A model generated the notes under the pieces. The model had not been told where the DNA came from. It did no database searches and saw only the letters and a program-made list of their open reading frames with translations. A stretch of 64,000 nucleotides of DNA from Haloplanus vescus (lineage in GTDB: Archaea; Halobacteriota; Halobacteria; Halobacteriales; Haloferacaceae), in assembly GCF_900107665.1 (NCBI RefSeq), contig NZ_FNQT01000003.1, forward strand, positions 62,001-126,000, in the 5' to 3' direction. Each line of letters starts with the position of its first letter. Position 1 is the stretch's first letter. Both the position numbers and the translations under genes were made by a program. Below, in pieces: positions 52,274 to 62,549 of this stretch.

Positions 52274-53562
52274 GTCGCGGCGTCGATGGCCTGCTCTAAG
52301 TCGGCGACGATGTCCTCGACGTCTTCGAGTCCGACCGAGAGCCGAATCATGTCGGGCGTGACGCCCGCGGCCTCCTGTTCTTCGTCGGTCAGCTGCTGGT
52401 GCGTGGTCGAGGCGGGGTGGATGACGAGCGTCTTCGCGTCGCCGACGTTGGCGAGCATCGAGGCGAGTTCGAGGTTGTTGGCCGTCTCCTTCGCCGCCTC
52501 GTAGCCGGCTTCGAGGCCGAAGGTAATCATGCCGCCGTAGCCACCCTCCAGATACTCGCTGGCCATCTCGTGAGTCTCGTGGGACTCCAAGCCGGGATAG
52601 TTCACCCAACTCACGTCGGGATGGTCCTCCAGATACTCGGCGACGACCATGGCGTTCTCGCAGTGCCGTTCCATCCGCATCGGGAACGACTCCAGTTTCT
52701 GCGTGGTGACCCACGCGTCGAACGGTGACTGGGTGTTGCCCAGGTCACGCAGGCCGCGGGCGATGGCGGCGTAGGTGAAGCCCGCGGGTGCGAACGTCTC
52801 GTGGAAGTTGATGCCGTGGTACGCGGGATTGTCCGCGGCAATCTCGGGGTAGTCCTCCGCGTACTCGTCCCACGGGAAGGTGCCGCCGTCGACCAGAATC
52901 CCGCCGACGGTCGACCCCGCGCCGTGGAGCCACTTCGTCGTCGAGTTCCACACGAGGTCCGCGCCGTGTTCGAGGGGCCGGCAGAGGTAGGGAGTGGCGA
53001 AGGTGTTGTCGACCAGTAGCGGGACGCCGTGGTCGTGGGCGATGTCAGCGATGCGCTCGATATCGGGCGTCACGAGCGCCGGGTTCCCGATGGTTTCGAG
53101 GTGGACGTAGGCGGTGTCGTCGTCGATGGCCTCCTCGTAGGCCTCGTAATCCAGCGTGTCGACAAAGCGCGTCGTGATGCCGCGGCGCTCCACCGTGTGG
53201 GTGAGGTAGGTGTACGTCCCGCCGTAGAGCGCCGACGCGGTGACGATGTTATCGCCCGCTTCGGCGAGGAGGAACGTCGCCAAGTCGAATGCGGCCATCC
53301 CCGACGACGTGGCCGCGGCGCCCACGCCACCCTCCAGCGAGGCCAGTCGCTCCTGAAGCGTGCCCACGGTGGGGTTCATCAACCGCGAGTAGATGTGGCC
53401 CTCCTTCTCCAACGCGAACTGCTGGGCCGCGTCCTCGGCGTCGTCGAAGACGTACGAGGTGGTCTGGTAGATTGGCGGCGCCCGCGCACCCGTCGCGGGG
53501 TCGGGGTCCTGTCCTGCGTGGAGGCTTCGCGTGTAGAATCCGGGACTGTCGTCGTCTGCCAT
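52270..53562 (-). CDS. metY: O-acetylhomoserine aminocarboxypropyltransferase (MetY)
   Basis: A 430-residue PLP enzyme of the Cys/Met metabolism family that makes homocysteine from O-acetylhomoserine and sulfide. It has [36 protein letters not shown] and NSTTKWLHG with PLP Lys210. The length and the SVGLEDVEDIVADLEQA tail fit MetY. A second, closely related copy lies at 56088 next to metX. The 207 nt before it are AT-rich toward the divergent CBS gene. Confidence 0.93.
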   Translation of the reverse strand: MADDDSPGFYTRSLHAGQDPDPATGARAPPIYQTTSYVFDDAEDAAQQFALEKEGHIYSRLMNPTVGTLQERLASLEGGVGAAATSSGMAAFDLATFLLAEAGDNIVTASALYGGTYTYLTHTVERRGITTRFVDTLDYEAYEEAIDDDTAYVHLETIGNPALVTPDIERIADIAHDHGVPLLVDNTFATPYLCRPLEHGADLVWNSTTKWLHGAGSTVGGILVDGGTFPWDEYAEDYPEIAADNPAYHGINFHETFAPAGFTYAAIARGLRDLGNTQSPFDAWVTTQKLESFPMRMERHCENAMVVAEYLEDHPDVSWVNYPGLESHETHEMASEYLEGGYGGMITFGLEAGYEAAKETANNLELASMLANVGDAKTLVIHPASTTHQQLTDEEQEAAGVTPDMIRLSVGLEDVEDIVADLEQAIDAAT

Positions 53563-53769
53563 ACCCCCCCAATTGCACCGCCTCCATCCTAAAACCGCTG
53601 CCGAACGTCATCGAAGAAACAAAATGAATATTCGTGCCTCTATCGACGAAAAATTGAAAATAACAAAAACTAATTCGCGATTTAGGATCAGGTATATCTA
53701 GAAATACTAGGATTATCAAGACATGCATACAGAGAGTTAAGTACTCGGAATCGTTGATGTACTCACACG

Positions 53770-54219
53770 ATGTTCGAGATAACGGTCGAAACGGCGCTGA
53801 CGGGATACGGCGAAACGGTATCACCCACGACATCCGCGAACGAGGCGGCAGAGCGACTTCGGGACCCCGACGTTCCGTTGCTCGTCGTCGAGGACGACGG
53901 CGTCGAGGGCGTCGTCACCGAATCTGACTTCGTGGCGATGGTCGCCGAGACGACTGACCCGGTGCCGGTGTCGGAACTTATGTCCGACCCGCCGGTCGCG
54001 GTGTCGCCGACGACGCCGCTCGAGACAGTCGTCGACGAGATGCGCACGTACGGCGTCAAGCAGGTGTTGGTCGTCGACCAGGGCGAGTACTGGGGCTTCG
54101 TCTCGACGGAGTCGGTCGACCCCCACCTCGCCGACGACACCATCGAGGTGTCGTGGAACGGGTCGCCCACGCGAATCGACGCGTCCGCGGGCGGCGCGGT
54201 CAAGACCGCCAGCGACTGA
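53770..54219 (+). CDS. Two-CBS-domain protein, copy 1
   Basis: A 149-residue protein of two CBS repeats (about 5-60 and 75-130), the module that senses adenosyl ligands such as AMP, ATP or SAM. Motifs: VPLLVVEDDGVEGVVTESDF and VKQVLVVDQGEYWGFVS. It shares an identical 74-nt block (53881-53954) with copy 2 (54349). It lies between the metY and metX operons. An AT-rich promoter region (53620-53760) precedes it, and the TTAAG element near 53737 may be its TATA box. Confidence 0.88.
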   Translation: MFEITVETALTGYGETVSPTTSANEAAERLRDPDVPLLVVEDDGVEGVVTESDFVAMVAETTDPVPVSELMSDPPVAVSPTTPLETVVDEMRTYGVKQVLVVDQGEYWGFVSTESVDPHLADDTIEVSWNGSPTRIDASAGGAVKTASD

Positions 54220-54348
54220 GTCCGTGTCCCTCGCTGGCGTGTCTTGCCTTATCTTTGTTTCATGATTTCCATTCCCATATTAGGTCAGTAAAGGTACTAC
54301 TACACGTACATACAGAGATTAAAATGGATGGCGCCAATCGATAGAAGT

Positions 54349-54807
54349 ATGATGCAATCCCTTGCAGCCGAGATGGCCCTCACGGGTTACGGCCGCACCG
54401 TTTCGCCCGACGCCTCCGCGACCGAGGCCGCTCGCATCCTCCGCGACTCCGACGTGTCCCTCCTCGTCGTCGAGGACGACGGCGTCGAGGGCGTCGTCAC
54501 CGAATCTGACTTCGTGGCGATGGTCGCCGAGACGACCGACCCCGTGTCGGTCTCCGAAATCATGTCGTCGCCGCCGGTCGCGGTGTCGCCGATGACGTCG
54601 CTCGAGACAGTCGTCGACGAGATGCGCACCCACGGCGTCGAACGCGTCTTGGTCGTCGACGAGACGCCGCAGTCCGCCGACGAGTACTGGGGCTTCGCCT
54701 CCATCCGCTCGGTTGCCGAGCACACCACCGAGGAGACGGTCGACCTGACGCAGGTCACGCCCTCGGCCGACGCCGACGCGCCCGCTACCTCCATCACGAG
54801 CGACTAA
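54349..54807 (+). CDS. Two-CBS-domain protein, copy 2
   Basis: A 152-residue paralogue of the preceding gene with the same two CBS repeats and the same block at 54463-54536. Its second domain has an insertion VDETPQSADEYWGFAS not found in copy 1. The start at 54349 (or 54352) aligns with copy 1; the frame start 54328 would overlap its TATA-like GATTAAAATGG. Both genes share a CATACAGAGA(G)TTAA promoter motif. A SAM-sensing role in methionine control is a guess from location. Confidence 0.88.
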   Translation: MMQSLAAEMALTGYGRTVSPDASATEAARILRDSDVSLLVVEDDGVEGVVTESDFVAMVAETTDPVSVSEIMSSPPVAVSPMTSLETVVDEMRTHGVERVLVVDETPQSADEYWGFASIRSVAEHTTEETVDLTQVTPSADADAPATSITSD

Positions 54808-54864
54808 GCGGCCACTTCTTTCGAGACCATCCTTTTCGCGCCGAATCTCCTGCCTAGCGACGCC

Positions 54865-56091
54865 TCACCCGCCGAACAGCGAGTTGTGGACCGGCGCGAA
54901 GTCGTCGCTGTCCGTCTCTTCGTCCGCTTCGGCGGTGTCGTGGATGGCGCGACCCTCCAGTCCGGCCGCGAGGAAATCGCGGAGCGGCGGCCCCACCTTC
55001 TCCGGTTCGACGAGGAAAGCGTCGTGGCCGTGGTCGGATTCGACGACGTGGTGGGCGACCGGCACGTCCGCGCTCCGGCACGCTTCGGCGACCGACTCCG
55101 ACTGCGCGACCGTGAAATGCCAGTCGCCGGTAAAGGACATGACGAGCGCTTCGCCCTCGTAGGCCGCAAGAGCGTCGGCGTCGCTCTCGTACCCCTCGCT
55201 GAGGTCGTAGTCGTCCATCGCCCGCGTGAGATACAGGTACGAGTTGGGGTCGAAGCGGTCGACGAACTTCTCCGCCTGGTAGTCGAGATAGGACTCCACC
55301 TCCCGGTACGGGAAGTAGCCCGCGGCGCGGTCGGCGGGGAAGGAACGCACGGCGTCGCGGCCCGCCGCGCGCCGCCCGAACCGCTCCTGCATCGACGTCT
55401 TCGAGAGGTACATCACGTGGCCAATCTGGCGGGCGAGTGCGAGGCCGTCGGTCGGTGGCTCGGACCCGTAGTAGTCGCCGCCCTGCCAGTCGTCGTCGCT
55501 CGTGATGGCGCGGCGGGCGATGGCGTCCAGCGCGAGACACTGGGCGTCGAGACGCGCCGCCGCCGCGACGGGGACGATTCGCGCCACGTCGTCGGGGTAC
55601 TGGACCGCCCAGTCGAGGACGTTCATGCCGCCGGCGCTCCCGCCGACGACGGCGTGCAGGCGCCCGACGCCGAGTTCGTCGAGGAGGCGTCGCTGGGCCC
55701 GCGTCCAGTCGCTCACCGTCACGGGCGGGAAGTCGGTGCCCCACGGGTCGCCCGTCTCCGGGTTCTCCGACGCCGGCCCCGACGACCCGTAACAGGAGCC
55801 GGGGACGTTGGCGCAGACGACGTAGTACTCGGTGGTGTCGATGGCCTTCCCCGGGCCGACGATGTCGTTCCACCACGCTCGGGCCTGTCCGGACGTGCCC
55901 GCGACGCCCTCGCTCGCGACGTTCTGGCTTCCAGTGAGTGCGTGACAGATGAGGACCGCGTTGCTCCCGCCGTCGGCGTGGGCCTCGAAGTCGCCGTACG
56001 TCTCGTAGGCAATCTCTAGGTCGTCGATGGACTCGCCACACTCGAAGGTGAACGCGCCCAGACTCCGCGTGCCGCTCTCGACGGAGGTCAT
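54865..56091 (-). CDS. metX: Homoserine O-acetyltransferase
   Basis: A 408-residue alpha/beta hydrolase that activates homoserine for MetY. Nucleophile Ser152 lies in GGSAGG; most MetX enzymes have GGSMGG, a conservative change. The Asp in MSFTGDWHF and His in [10 protein letters not shown] complete the triad. [13 protein letters not shown] is the oxyanion-hole region, and [13 protein letters not shown] is a family signature. It overlaps the second metY by 4 nt (ATGA), so acetylation and sulfhydrylation are coupled. Confidence 0.94.
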   Translation of the reverse strand: MTSVESGTRSLGAFTFECGESIDDLEIAYETYGDFEAHADGGSNAVLICHALTGSQNVASEGVAGTSGQARAWWNDIVGPGKAIDTTEYYVVCANVPGSCYGSSGPASENPETGDPWGTDFPPVTVSDWTRAQRRLLDELGVGRLHAVVGGSAGGMNVLDWAVQYPDDVARIVPVAAAARLDAQCLALDAIARRAITSDDDWQGGDYYGSEPPTDGLALARQIGHVMYLSKTSMQERFGRRAAGRDAVRSFPADRAAGYFPYREVESYLDYQAEKFVDRFDPNSYLYLTRAMDDYDLSEGYESDADALAAYEGEALVMSFTGDWHFTVAQSESVAEACRSADVPVAHHVVESDHGHDAFLVEPEKVGPPLRDFLAAGLEGRAIHDTAEADEETDSDDFAPVHNSLFGG

Positions 56092-57350
56092 AGCCCTCGT
56101 TCCAGGTCGGCGATGATGTCGTCGGCGTCCTCCAGTCCGACCGAGAGTCGAATCATGTCGGGCGTGACGCCGGCCGCGCGCTGTTCCTCCTCGCTCAACT
56201 GCGAGTGCGTGGTGGAGGCGGGGTGGATGACGAGCGTCTTCGCGTCGCCGATGTTGGCGAGGAAGCTCGCCAGTTCCACCGTCTCACACAGCTCCTTCGC
56301 GGCTTCGTAGCCGTCGGCGAGGCCGAAGGTGACCATGCCACCGTAGCCGTTGAGGTACTTCTCGGCCGTGTCGTGGGTCTCGTGGGAGTCGAGGCCGGGG
56401 TAGTTCACCCAGCCAATCGCGTCGTGGTCGTTGAGGAACGCCGCGACTCGCTCCGCGTTCTCGCAGTGGCGGTCCATCCGAAGCGGCAGGGTTTCGAGTC
56501 CCTGTAGGGTCGCCCACGCGTCGAACGGCGACTGGGCGCTGCCGAGACTGCGCAGGGACCGGTAGCGGACGGCGGCGGCGAGCGCTCGGTCACCGAAGCG
56601 CTCGCTGAAGTCGAAGCCGTACGCCGGGTTCTCGCCCGCGAGTTCGGGGTAGTCCGCGTCGGGGTGGTCCCACGGGAAGGTGCCGCCGTCGACGAAGACG
56701 CCGCCGAGCGTCGTCCCCGACCCGTGAATCCACTTCGTCGTCGACTCCCAGACGGCGTCGGCCCCGTGTTCGATGGGGCGACACAGGTAGGGGGTGGCGA
56801 AGGTGTTGTCGACGACGAGGGGGACGGCGTGGTCGTGGGCGATGCCGGCGATGCGCTCGAAATCCGGCGTCATCAGCGACGGGTTGGCGATGGACTCGAC
56901 GTGGACGAATGCGGTGTCCTCGTCGATGGCCTCGGCGTAGGCGTCGTAGTCCAGCGTATCGACGGTCCGGAACTCGATGCCCCGGCGCGACGCCATCTTC
57001 GAGAAGTAGGTGCTCGTCCCGCCGTACATGTCCGCGGAGGCGACGACGTTGTCGCCGGCGGCGGCGAGCATGCTTGTCCCCGCGTCGAGGGCGGCCATCC
57101 CTGACGCCGTGGCGACGGCGTCGGTACCGCCCGACAGCGACGCGAGTCGGCGTTCGAGGGTCCGGACCGTCGGGTTCGAGAACCGCGAGTAGATGTTGTC
57201 CTCGACGTCGAGGCGGAAGCGTTCGGCCGCGTCTTCGGCGTCGTCGAAGACGTACGATGTCGTTTGGTAGATTGGCGGCGCTCGCGCACCCGTCGCCGGG
57301 TCTGGCTCCTGCCCAGCGTGGAGGCTCCGGGTGTGAAAGCCATCAGTCAT
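56088..57350 (-). CDS. O-acetylhomoserine sulfhydrylase / Cys-Met family enzyme, second copy
   Basis: A 420-residue PLP enzyme closely similar to metY at 52270, with [49 protein letters not shown] and ESTTKWIHG (PLP Lys). Overlap with metX makes it the probable partner for O-acetylhomoserine. The two copies may split sulfide use and cystathionine formation; sequence does not decide. TTATAAG (57376-57382, minus strand) is about 28 nt before ATG 57350, giving a leaderless operon start. Confidence 0.9.
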   Translation of the reverse strand: MTDGFHTRSLHAGQEPDPATGARAPPIYQTTSYVFDDAEDAAERFRLDVEDNIYSRFSNPTVRTLERRLASLSGGTDAVATASGMAALDAGTSMLAAAGDNVVASADMYGGTSTYFSKMASRRGIEFRTVDTLDYDAYAEAIDEDTAFVHVESIANPSLMTPDFERIAGIAHDHAVPLVVDNTFATPYLCRPIEHGADAVWESTTKWIHGSGTTLGGVFVDGGTFPWDHPDADYPELAGENPAYGFDFSERFGDRALAAAVRYRSLRSLGSAQSPFDAWATLQGLETLPLRMDRHCENAERVAAFLNDHDAIGWVNYPGLDSHETHDTAEKYLNGYGGMVTFGLADGYEAAKELCETVELASFLANIGDAKTLVIHPASTTHSQLSEEEQRAAGVTPDMIRLSVGLEDADDIIADLERGL

Positions 57351-57442
57351 GTGTGTAGCGCATATTTCTCTAATAACTTATAACCAACAGTTACGCACTC
57401 CATCATAAACGCCTTGCCGCTCGTCCGCCTCCCTTCGCACGA

Positions 57443-58552
57443 ATGACGCACGAGCGCGAATACTCGGGCGACTACCCCGACAAGACCCTGTACATCCCCG
57501 GACCGACCGAGGTGCGCGAGGACGTCATCGAGTCGATGGCTCAGCCGATGTTCGGTCACCGGATGGACCGCATGACCGACCTCTACACGACCATCGTCGA
57601 GGACACGAAGGACTTCCTCGGCACCGACAACGAGGTCATGATTCTCACCGCGTCCGGCACGGAGTTCTGGGAGGCGTCGACGCTCAATCTCGTCGACGAG
57701 AACATCCTCGTGCCGACCTGTGGCAGTTTTAGCGAACGCCACGCCAACGTCGCCGAGCGACTCGGCAAGTCCGTCGACCGCCTCGAATACGAGTGGGGGC
57801 AGGCGGTCAAACCCGAAGACGTTCGCGAGGCTCTGGAGACCAGCGACACCGACTACGACGTGGTTGCCTGCGTCATGAACGAGAGTTCGACCGGCGTCCG
57901 CAACCCCATCGAGGAAGTCGGCGACGTGGTCGCCGAGTATCCGGACACCTACTTCGTCGTCGACGCTGTCTCCGCACTCGGCGGCGACCATGTCGATATC
58001 GACGCCCACGGCATCGACGTCATCTTCGCATCGACCCAGAAGGCCTTCGCCATGCCCCCCGGACTCGCTGTCTGCGTCGTCAGCGACGACGCCTACGAGC
58101 GCGAACTCGAGAAGGACTCCGCCTCGTGGTACGGCGGCTTCCAGCGCGCCCTCGACTACTACGACCGGAAGGGCCAGACCCACTCCACGCCCGCTATCCC
58201 CATCATGCTCGCCTACCGCCAGCAGATGAAGCACATGCTCGACGAGGGGCACGCGGCCCGCGCCCGTCGCCACCGCGAGATGGCCGAGTACACCCGCGAG
58301 TGGGCACGCGAGCACTTCGACCTCTATCCCGAGGCGGGCTACGAGTCCCAGACCGTGAGCTGCATCGAGAACACGCAGGACATCGACGTCGCCGCCACCA
58401 TCGAGGAGGTGTCCGAGCGCTACGACATGGTCTTCTCGAACGGCTACGGCGATATCGGCGAGGAAACGTTCCGAATCGGTCACATGGGCGAACACACCGT
58501 CGAGAGCATCCGCACCCTGACCGACGCTATCGAAGACGTCGCCGACCTATAG
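57443..58552 (+). CDS. Class V aminotransferase (alanine/serine-glyoxylate type)
   Basis: A 369-residue PLP enzyme of the class V family. PGPTEVREDV and GHRMDRMTDLY open it, TASGTEFWEASTLNL and MNESSTGVRNPIEEV bind PLP and substrate, VDAVSALGGD carries the Asp, and ASTQKAFAMPPG holds the PLP Lys. Relatives include alanine-glyoxylate and serine-pyruvate aminotransferases and a phosphoserine-related group, so it could act in glycine or serine formation beside serA/serB. It overlaps the ABC permease stop by 6 nt. Confidence 0.9.
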   Translation: MTHEREYSGDYPDKTLYIPGPTEVREDVIESMAQPMFGHRMDRMTDLYTTIVEDTKDFLGTDNEVMILTASGTEFWEASTLNLVDENILVPTCGSFSERHANVAERLGKSVDRLEYEWGQAVKPEDVREALETSDTDYDVVACVMNESSTGVRNPIEEVGDVVAEYPDTYFVVDAVSALGGDHVDIDAHGIDVIFASTQKAFAMPPGLAVCVVSDDAYERELEKDSASWYGGFQRALDYYDRKGQTHSTPAIPIMLAYRQQMKHMLDEGHAARARRHREMAEYTREWAREHFDLYPEAGYESQTVSCIENTQDIDVAATIEEVSERYDMVFSNGYGDIGEETFRIGHMGEHTVESIRTLTDAIEDVADL

Positions 58553-59371
58553 GTCGGCTTCCTGGAACCACAGCAGTCCCAGCAGCGGCGGGACGAGAAT
58601 CCACACGAGGAGCATGAGCGTCGCCGACACCTGCATGCTCACGTTCCCCTGCGTGTACAGCGCACCCTGGAGGAACGCGTTCGAGACGATTTTGAACGAG
58701 CCCGTGGGATTGAGCAATCGAAGCATCCGAAGCACCTGCTGACCGGTCAGCGGGAGCCACGACGGTGAGCCGCTCATCCCCAGATAGAGCTGGAGCGGGA
58801 GTTGAACGGCGCCCCACAGCGGCACGAACAGGAAGTAGGTGCCGATGGCGCCCCCCACCGCGCGCCGACTCGACGACGCGGCCGTCGAGAAGCCGACGGC
58901 GATGGCGACGAAGGCGACGCCCAGTATCGCCGTCAGCGCCGTGTAGCCGAGATACGACGCCACGTCGAAGTTCACCGCGGGGACGATGACGAAGATGAGC
59001 GCGGGGAGCAGGAAGCCGGCACAGACGGGTGCGGCGATGGCGCCCGAACGGCCGATGACCTTCCCGAACACCACGTCTGCCCGGGAGTGGGGAAGCGAGA
59101 GCAGGAGCTTCAGCGACCCCGATTCCCGCTCGCCGATGACGGCGTTGTAGGCGACGACCAACGCGATCAGGGGGATCAGCGTCGTCACCAGCGCGTCACG
59201 GATGAGCCGCGAGTTGAGAATTTGATTCGAGCTGATGGTCTGTCCCGGCGCCGGCCGCGCCAGATACGCCGCCAGCGACACCAGCAGGACGAACAGCACC
59301 GACAGGCCGAGCACCCACCGCGACCGGACAGCGTCCTCGAAGTCCTTGCGCGCGACGGCCTGCCACGTCAT
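58547..59371 (-). CDS. ABC-2 type exporter permease
   Basis: A 274-residue membrane protein with six helices and the ABC-2 permease layout: a first helix after MTWQAVARKDFEDAVRSRW, an amphipathic segment IGERESGSLKLLLSLP (the coupling-helix motif), and helices ending at about 255-270. It overlaps the ATPase gene by 4 nt. Such pairs export small molecules or antibiotics in archaea; the substrate is unknown. Confidence 0.88.
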   Translation of the reverse strand: MTWQAVARKDFEDAVRSRWVLGLSVLFVLLVSLAAYLARPAPGQTISSNQILNSRLIRDALVTTLIPLIALVVAYNAVIGERESGSLKLLLSLPHSRADVVFGKVIGRSGAIAAPVCAGFLLPALIFVIVPAVNFDVASYLGYTALTAILGVAFVAIAVGFSTAASSSRRAVGGAIGTYFLFVPLWGAVQLPLQLYLGMSGSPSWLPLTGQQVLRMLRLLNPTGSFKIVSNAFLQGALYTQGNVSMQVSATLMLLVWILVPPLLGLLWFQEADL

Positions 59372-60282
59372 GCTGACACCTCCCCTTCCGTGTAGGCGAT
59401 AAACAGGTCTTCGAGCGACGTCTCCTCTGTCTGGAAGTCCTTGACGCTCACGCCCGCGTCTTCGAGGGCGCCGATGACTGCCGTCTTCGCGTCCGGGTCG
59501 CAGGTGACCGTCACCGTGCCGCCGTCCGTCGTCGCGTCGGTCACGCCGTCGAGTGCGCGCACCGCGTCGAGGTTCTCCTCGCTCGCGGCGTCGACGGTGA
59601 TGACCAGCGTCTCGCCGCCCTCCACGGCGTCGCGGAGGCCCTCGATGCTGTCCTCGGCGACGAGCTCGCCCTCGCGCATGATGCCGACGCGGTCACACAC
59701 CGATTCGACCTGTCCGAGGACGTGACTGGAGAAGAAGACGGTCGCACCGCGGTCCGCCTCTGCCCGCACGATTTCGCGCATCTCACGAGCGCCGCCCGGG
59801 TCGAGACCGGAGGAGGGCTCGTCGAGAACCAGCAGATCCGGGTCGCCGACGAGCGCCATCCCGAGCGTCAGGCGCTGGCGCATCCCTTTCGAGTAGCCAC
59901 CGGCCTTGCGGTCGGCGGCGTCGGCGATGCCGACGCGCTCCAAAATCGCGTCCACGTCGCCGTCGACTTCCTTCGAGCGCATGGCGAATTCGACGTGTTT
60001 GCGCCCCGTGAGGCGGTGATACACGTCGTAGCCTTCGGGGAGGACGCCCGTCCGCCGGCGGACGGCGACGCTCTCGCGTTTGGCGTCCAGACCGAGGACG
60101 CGCACCTCGCCGGCTGTCGGGCGGACGAAATCGAGCAACATGTTGATCGTCGTCGACTTTCCCGCACCGTTCGGCCCGAGGAACCCGAACACCTCGCCCT
60201 CGGGGACCGTGAGGTCGAGGTCGGAGACGGCCGTGACGTCACCGAACTGCTTGGTCACGCCGTCGAGTTCGATTGCGGCCAT
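59368..60282 (-). CDS. ABC-2 exporter ATP-binding protein
   Basis: A 304-residue ABC ATPase of the CcmA/drug-exporter group: Walker A GPNGAGKS (36-43), Q loop, signature YSKGMRQRL, Walker B LLVLDEPSSGLDPGG, switch His in FFSSHVLG, and a C-terminal domain (about 220-300). ATG 60282 is chosen; an ATG two codons upstream (60288) is possible. A CTTTAAC box (minus strand, about 60309-60315) is about 27-30 nt upstream. It is partnered with the following permease (ATGA overlap). Confidence 0.92.
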   Translation of the reverse strand: MAAIELDGVTKQFGDVTAVSDLDLTVPEGEVFGFLGPNGAGKSTTINMLLDFVRPTAGEVRVLGLDAKRESVAVRRRTGVLPEGYDVYHRLTGRKHVEFAMRSKEVDGDVDAILERVGIADAADRKAGGYSKGMRQRLTLGMALVGDPDLLVLDEPSSGLDPGGAREMREIVRAEADRGATVFFSSHVLGQVESVCDRVGIMREGELVAEDSIEGLRDAVEGGETLVITVDAASEENLDAVRALDGVTDATTDGGTVTVTCDPDAKTAVIGALEDAGVSVKDFQTEETSLEDLFIAYTEGEVSA

Positions 60283-60324
60283 GCCCATGCCTTGGGCCAG
60301 TCTCTGTTAAAGGGTTTAGGTATC

Positions 60325-60591
60325 TTACACGCGCTCGTCCGGGTCGTGGCGCTCGGCCATCCGCGTCGCCTCGTGTGCGTAGCGTTCGCGCCGGTCCTCG
60401 TCTTCGACCGCCGTGAGTTCGTCGCGCTCTGCCTCGACCGCCGCAGTTACGCCACCCGACCGCTCGACGGCGATGGGCGCTCGCTCCATCCGCCGGGCCA
60501 ACGTCCCGTCGGTCGTCGCGTACGCGAGCGAGATGAGTCCCTTGTCGTCGTAGGTGCGCTCGACCAGCCACAGTCGCTCCGTCTCGGCCAT
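60325..60591 (-). CDS. Small haloarchaeal protein (88 aa)
   Basis: An 88-residue acidic/basic mixed protein starting [19 protein letters not shown]. It has a beta-strand-rich first half and a charged helical second half ([23 protein letters not shown]). No family recognised with confidence. It is divergent from uvrC, about 100 nt apart, and is followed on the same strand by the ABC exporter genes, though with a separate promoter. Confidence 0.65.
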   Translation of the reverse strand: MAETERLWLVERTYDDKGLISLAYATTDGTLARRMERAPIAVERSGGVTAAVEAERDELTAVEDEDRRERYAHEATRMAERHDPDERV

Positions 60592-60689
60592 GGTCGACTC
60601 TCGTCACCGTCGTGGTTATCTCTGGTGCTCCGTCACGTGAACGTCTCGACGCGTCAGGCTCATTGGCGTTCGGCGGCTACCACACGACG

Positions 60690-62423
60690 ATGGACGCGAC
60701 GGCGGTACGGTCGCGGGCAGCCGAGTTGCCGCGGGAACCCGGCGTGTATCTCTTCTACGAGGACGAGAGCGTCCGCTACGTCGGCAAGGCAGTCGACCTT
60801 CGCGACCGGGTGCGCTCCTACGCCGACCCGCGGAGCGACCGCATCCGGCAGATGGTCACCCGCGCCGACCGAATCGACATCGCCGTCACCGACACCGAGA
60901 CGCAGGCGCTCTTGCTCGAAGCCAACCTCATCAAGCGCCACCAGCCGCGGTACAATGTCCGCCTCAAGGACGACAAGTCCTACCCGCTCGTCCAACTCAC
61001 CGACCACCCGGCTCCGCGCATCGAGGTGACGCGCGACCCCGCCGAGGGCGCCACCGTCTTCGGCCCCTTCACCGACAAGGGCCGCGTCGAGACGGTGGTG
61101 AAGGCGCTCCGGGAGACGTACGGCCTCCGTGGCTGTTCCGACCACAAGTACCAGGGCCGGGACCGCCCGTGTCTCGACTACGAGATGGGGCTCTGTAGCG
61201 CGCCCTGCACCGGCGAAATCGACCTCGACGCCTACGCCGAGGACGTGGAGGCCACCACCCGCTTTTTCGAGGGCGAGACGGGCGTCGTCGCCGACCCCCT
61301 CCGGCGGGAGATGGAGGCCGCCGCCCAAGCGCAGTCTTTCGAACGCGCCGCCAACCTCCGGGACCGACTCGAAACCGTCGAATCGTTCCACGGGTCGGGT
61401 GGCGACGCCGTCTCGACGCCCGGCGACGAGCGGACGGTCGACGTGCTCGGTGCCGCCATCGAGGGCGACCGGGCGACCGTCGCCCGCCTCCACAGCGAAC
61501 GCGGCCAACTCGTCGACCGCTCGCGACACCGACTCGACGCCCCCGACGGCGAGGACCGCGTGGGCGCCCTCCTCGCGGCCTTCATCCCCCAGTATTACGC
61601 CGACCGCGAACTCCCCGACGCCGTGCTGTGCTCCGAACAGCCCGCCGACCCAGACGTGCGCGCGTGGCTGGAAGCCGAGGGCGTCGCCGTCCGCGTCCCG
61701 GGCGCCGGTCGCGAGGCGAAACTCGTCGACCTCGCGCTGAAGAACGCCCGCAAGCGAACGGGCTCCGACGACGCGAGCGCCCGCCTCGCCGACGAACTCC
61801 GTCTCGATACCGTCGAGCGAATCGAGGGGTTCGACGTGAGCCACACTGGGGGCACGGACGTGGTTGGCAGTAACGTCTGCTTCGTCGACGGGAGCGCCGA
61901 GAAGTCTGCATACCGCCGGAAGAAACTCGCCGAGCGCAACGACGACTACGCGAACATGCGAACGCTCGTGCGCTGGCGAGCGGAGCGCGCCGTCGAGGGC
62001 CGGGACGACCGACCCGACCCGGACCTCCTCCTCATCGACGGCGGCGACGGCCAACTCGCCGCCGCTCGGGACGCCCTCGCCGAAACCGGGTGGGACGTGC
62101 CCGCCGTGGCACTCGCCAAGGCCGAAGAGCGAGTCGTCACGCCAGACGGCGTTCACGACTGGCCCGCCGACGCCTCTTACCTCCACCTCCTCCAGCGGGT
62201 CCGCGACGAGGCCCATCGCTTCGCCGTCCAGTATCACAGCAGCGTCCGCGACGAGGTGTCGACAGCCCTCGACGACGTGCCGGGTGTCGGCCCCGAGACG
62301 CGCCGGCGACTCCTCCGGCGGTTCGGGAGCGTCGAGAACGTGCGCGCAGCGTCGCGGGCCGACCTGCTGGACGTGGAGGGTGTCGGCGAAAAGACGGCAG
62401 CGGAACTGGCCGGGCGACTGTGA
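60690..62423 (+). CDS. uvrC: UvrC, excinuclease ABC subunit C
   Basis: A 577-residue UvrC, which makes both incisions in nucleotide excision repair. The N-terminal GIY-YIG nuclease has [18 protein letters not shown]. The Cys-rich segment has [21 protein letters not shown] and the UVR motif lies near 200-235. The RNase-H-like second nuclease spans about 375-520 with [16 protein letters not shown] and [10 protein letters not shown]. Two helix-hairpin-helix motifs close it ([27 protein letters not shown]). ATG 60690 is chosen over frame start 60612. uvrB is at the left window edge. Confidence 0.96.
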   Translation: MDATAVRSRAAELPREPGVYLFYEDESVRYVGKAVDLRDRVRSYADPRSDRIRQMVTRADRIDIAVTDTETQALLLEANLIKRHQPRYNVRLKDDKSYPLVQLTDHPAPRIEVTRDPAEGATVFGPFTDKGRVETVVKALRETYGLRGCSDHKYQGRDRPCLDYEMGLCSAPCTGEIDLDAYAEDVEATTRFFEGETGVVADPLRREMEAAAQAQSFERAANLRDRLETVESFHGSGGDAVSTPGDERTVDVLGAAIEGDRATVARLHSERGQLVDRSRHRLDAPDGEDRVGALLAAFIPQYYADRELPDAVLCSEQPADPDVRAWLEAEGVAVRVPGAGREAKLVDLALKNARKRTGSDDASARLADELRLDTVERIEGFDVSHTGGTDVVGSNVCFVDGSAEKSAYRRKKLAERNDDYANMRTLVRWRAERAVEGRDDRPDPDLLLIDGGDGQLAAARDALAETGWDVPAVALAKAEERVVTPDGVHDWPADASYLHLLQRVRDEAHRFAVQYHSSVRDEVSTALDDVPGVGPETRRRLLRRFGSVENVRAASRADLLDVEGVGEKTAAELAGRL

Positions 62424-62425
62424 GT

Positions 62426-62491
62426 GCGAACAGGTGGCGCCACGGCGTCGTCGCGGGGCGTGGCGCCACGCGTTCGCAAGCGCCCCGCGAC
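62426..62491. repeat. Overlapping inverted repeats between uvrC and mdh
   Basis: First repeat: GCGAAC-AG-GTGGCGCCAC (62426-62443) against GTGGCGCCAC-GC-GTTCGC (62460-62477), 18-nt arms with a 2-nt mismatch; the decamer GTGGCGCCAC is itself palindromic. Second repeat: GTCGCGGGGCG (62450-62460) against CGCCCCGCGAC (62481-62491). The two share sequence, so an RNA could form one or the other but not both. They lie just past the uvrC stop and could act as a terminator or processing signal. Confidence 0.7.
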
Positions 62492-62549
62492 CAGTCGTCA
62501 GGTCACGGGGCGGATGGCCGCGCTATCGGTGATAAACGTCGGGCGTCGG

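Noticed and set aside
49950-57350. Possible horizontally acquired amino-acid island
   Set aside because: All genes have normal haloarchaeal composition and motifs, there are no mobile-element traces, and the pathway is coherent.
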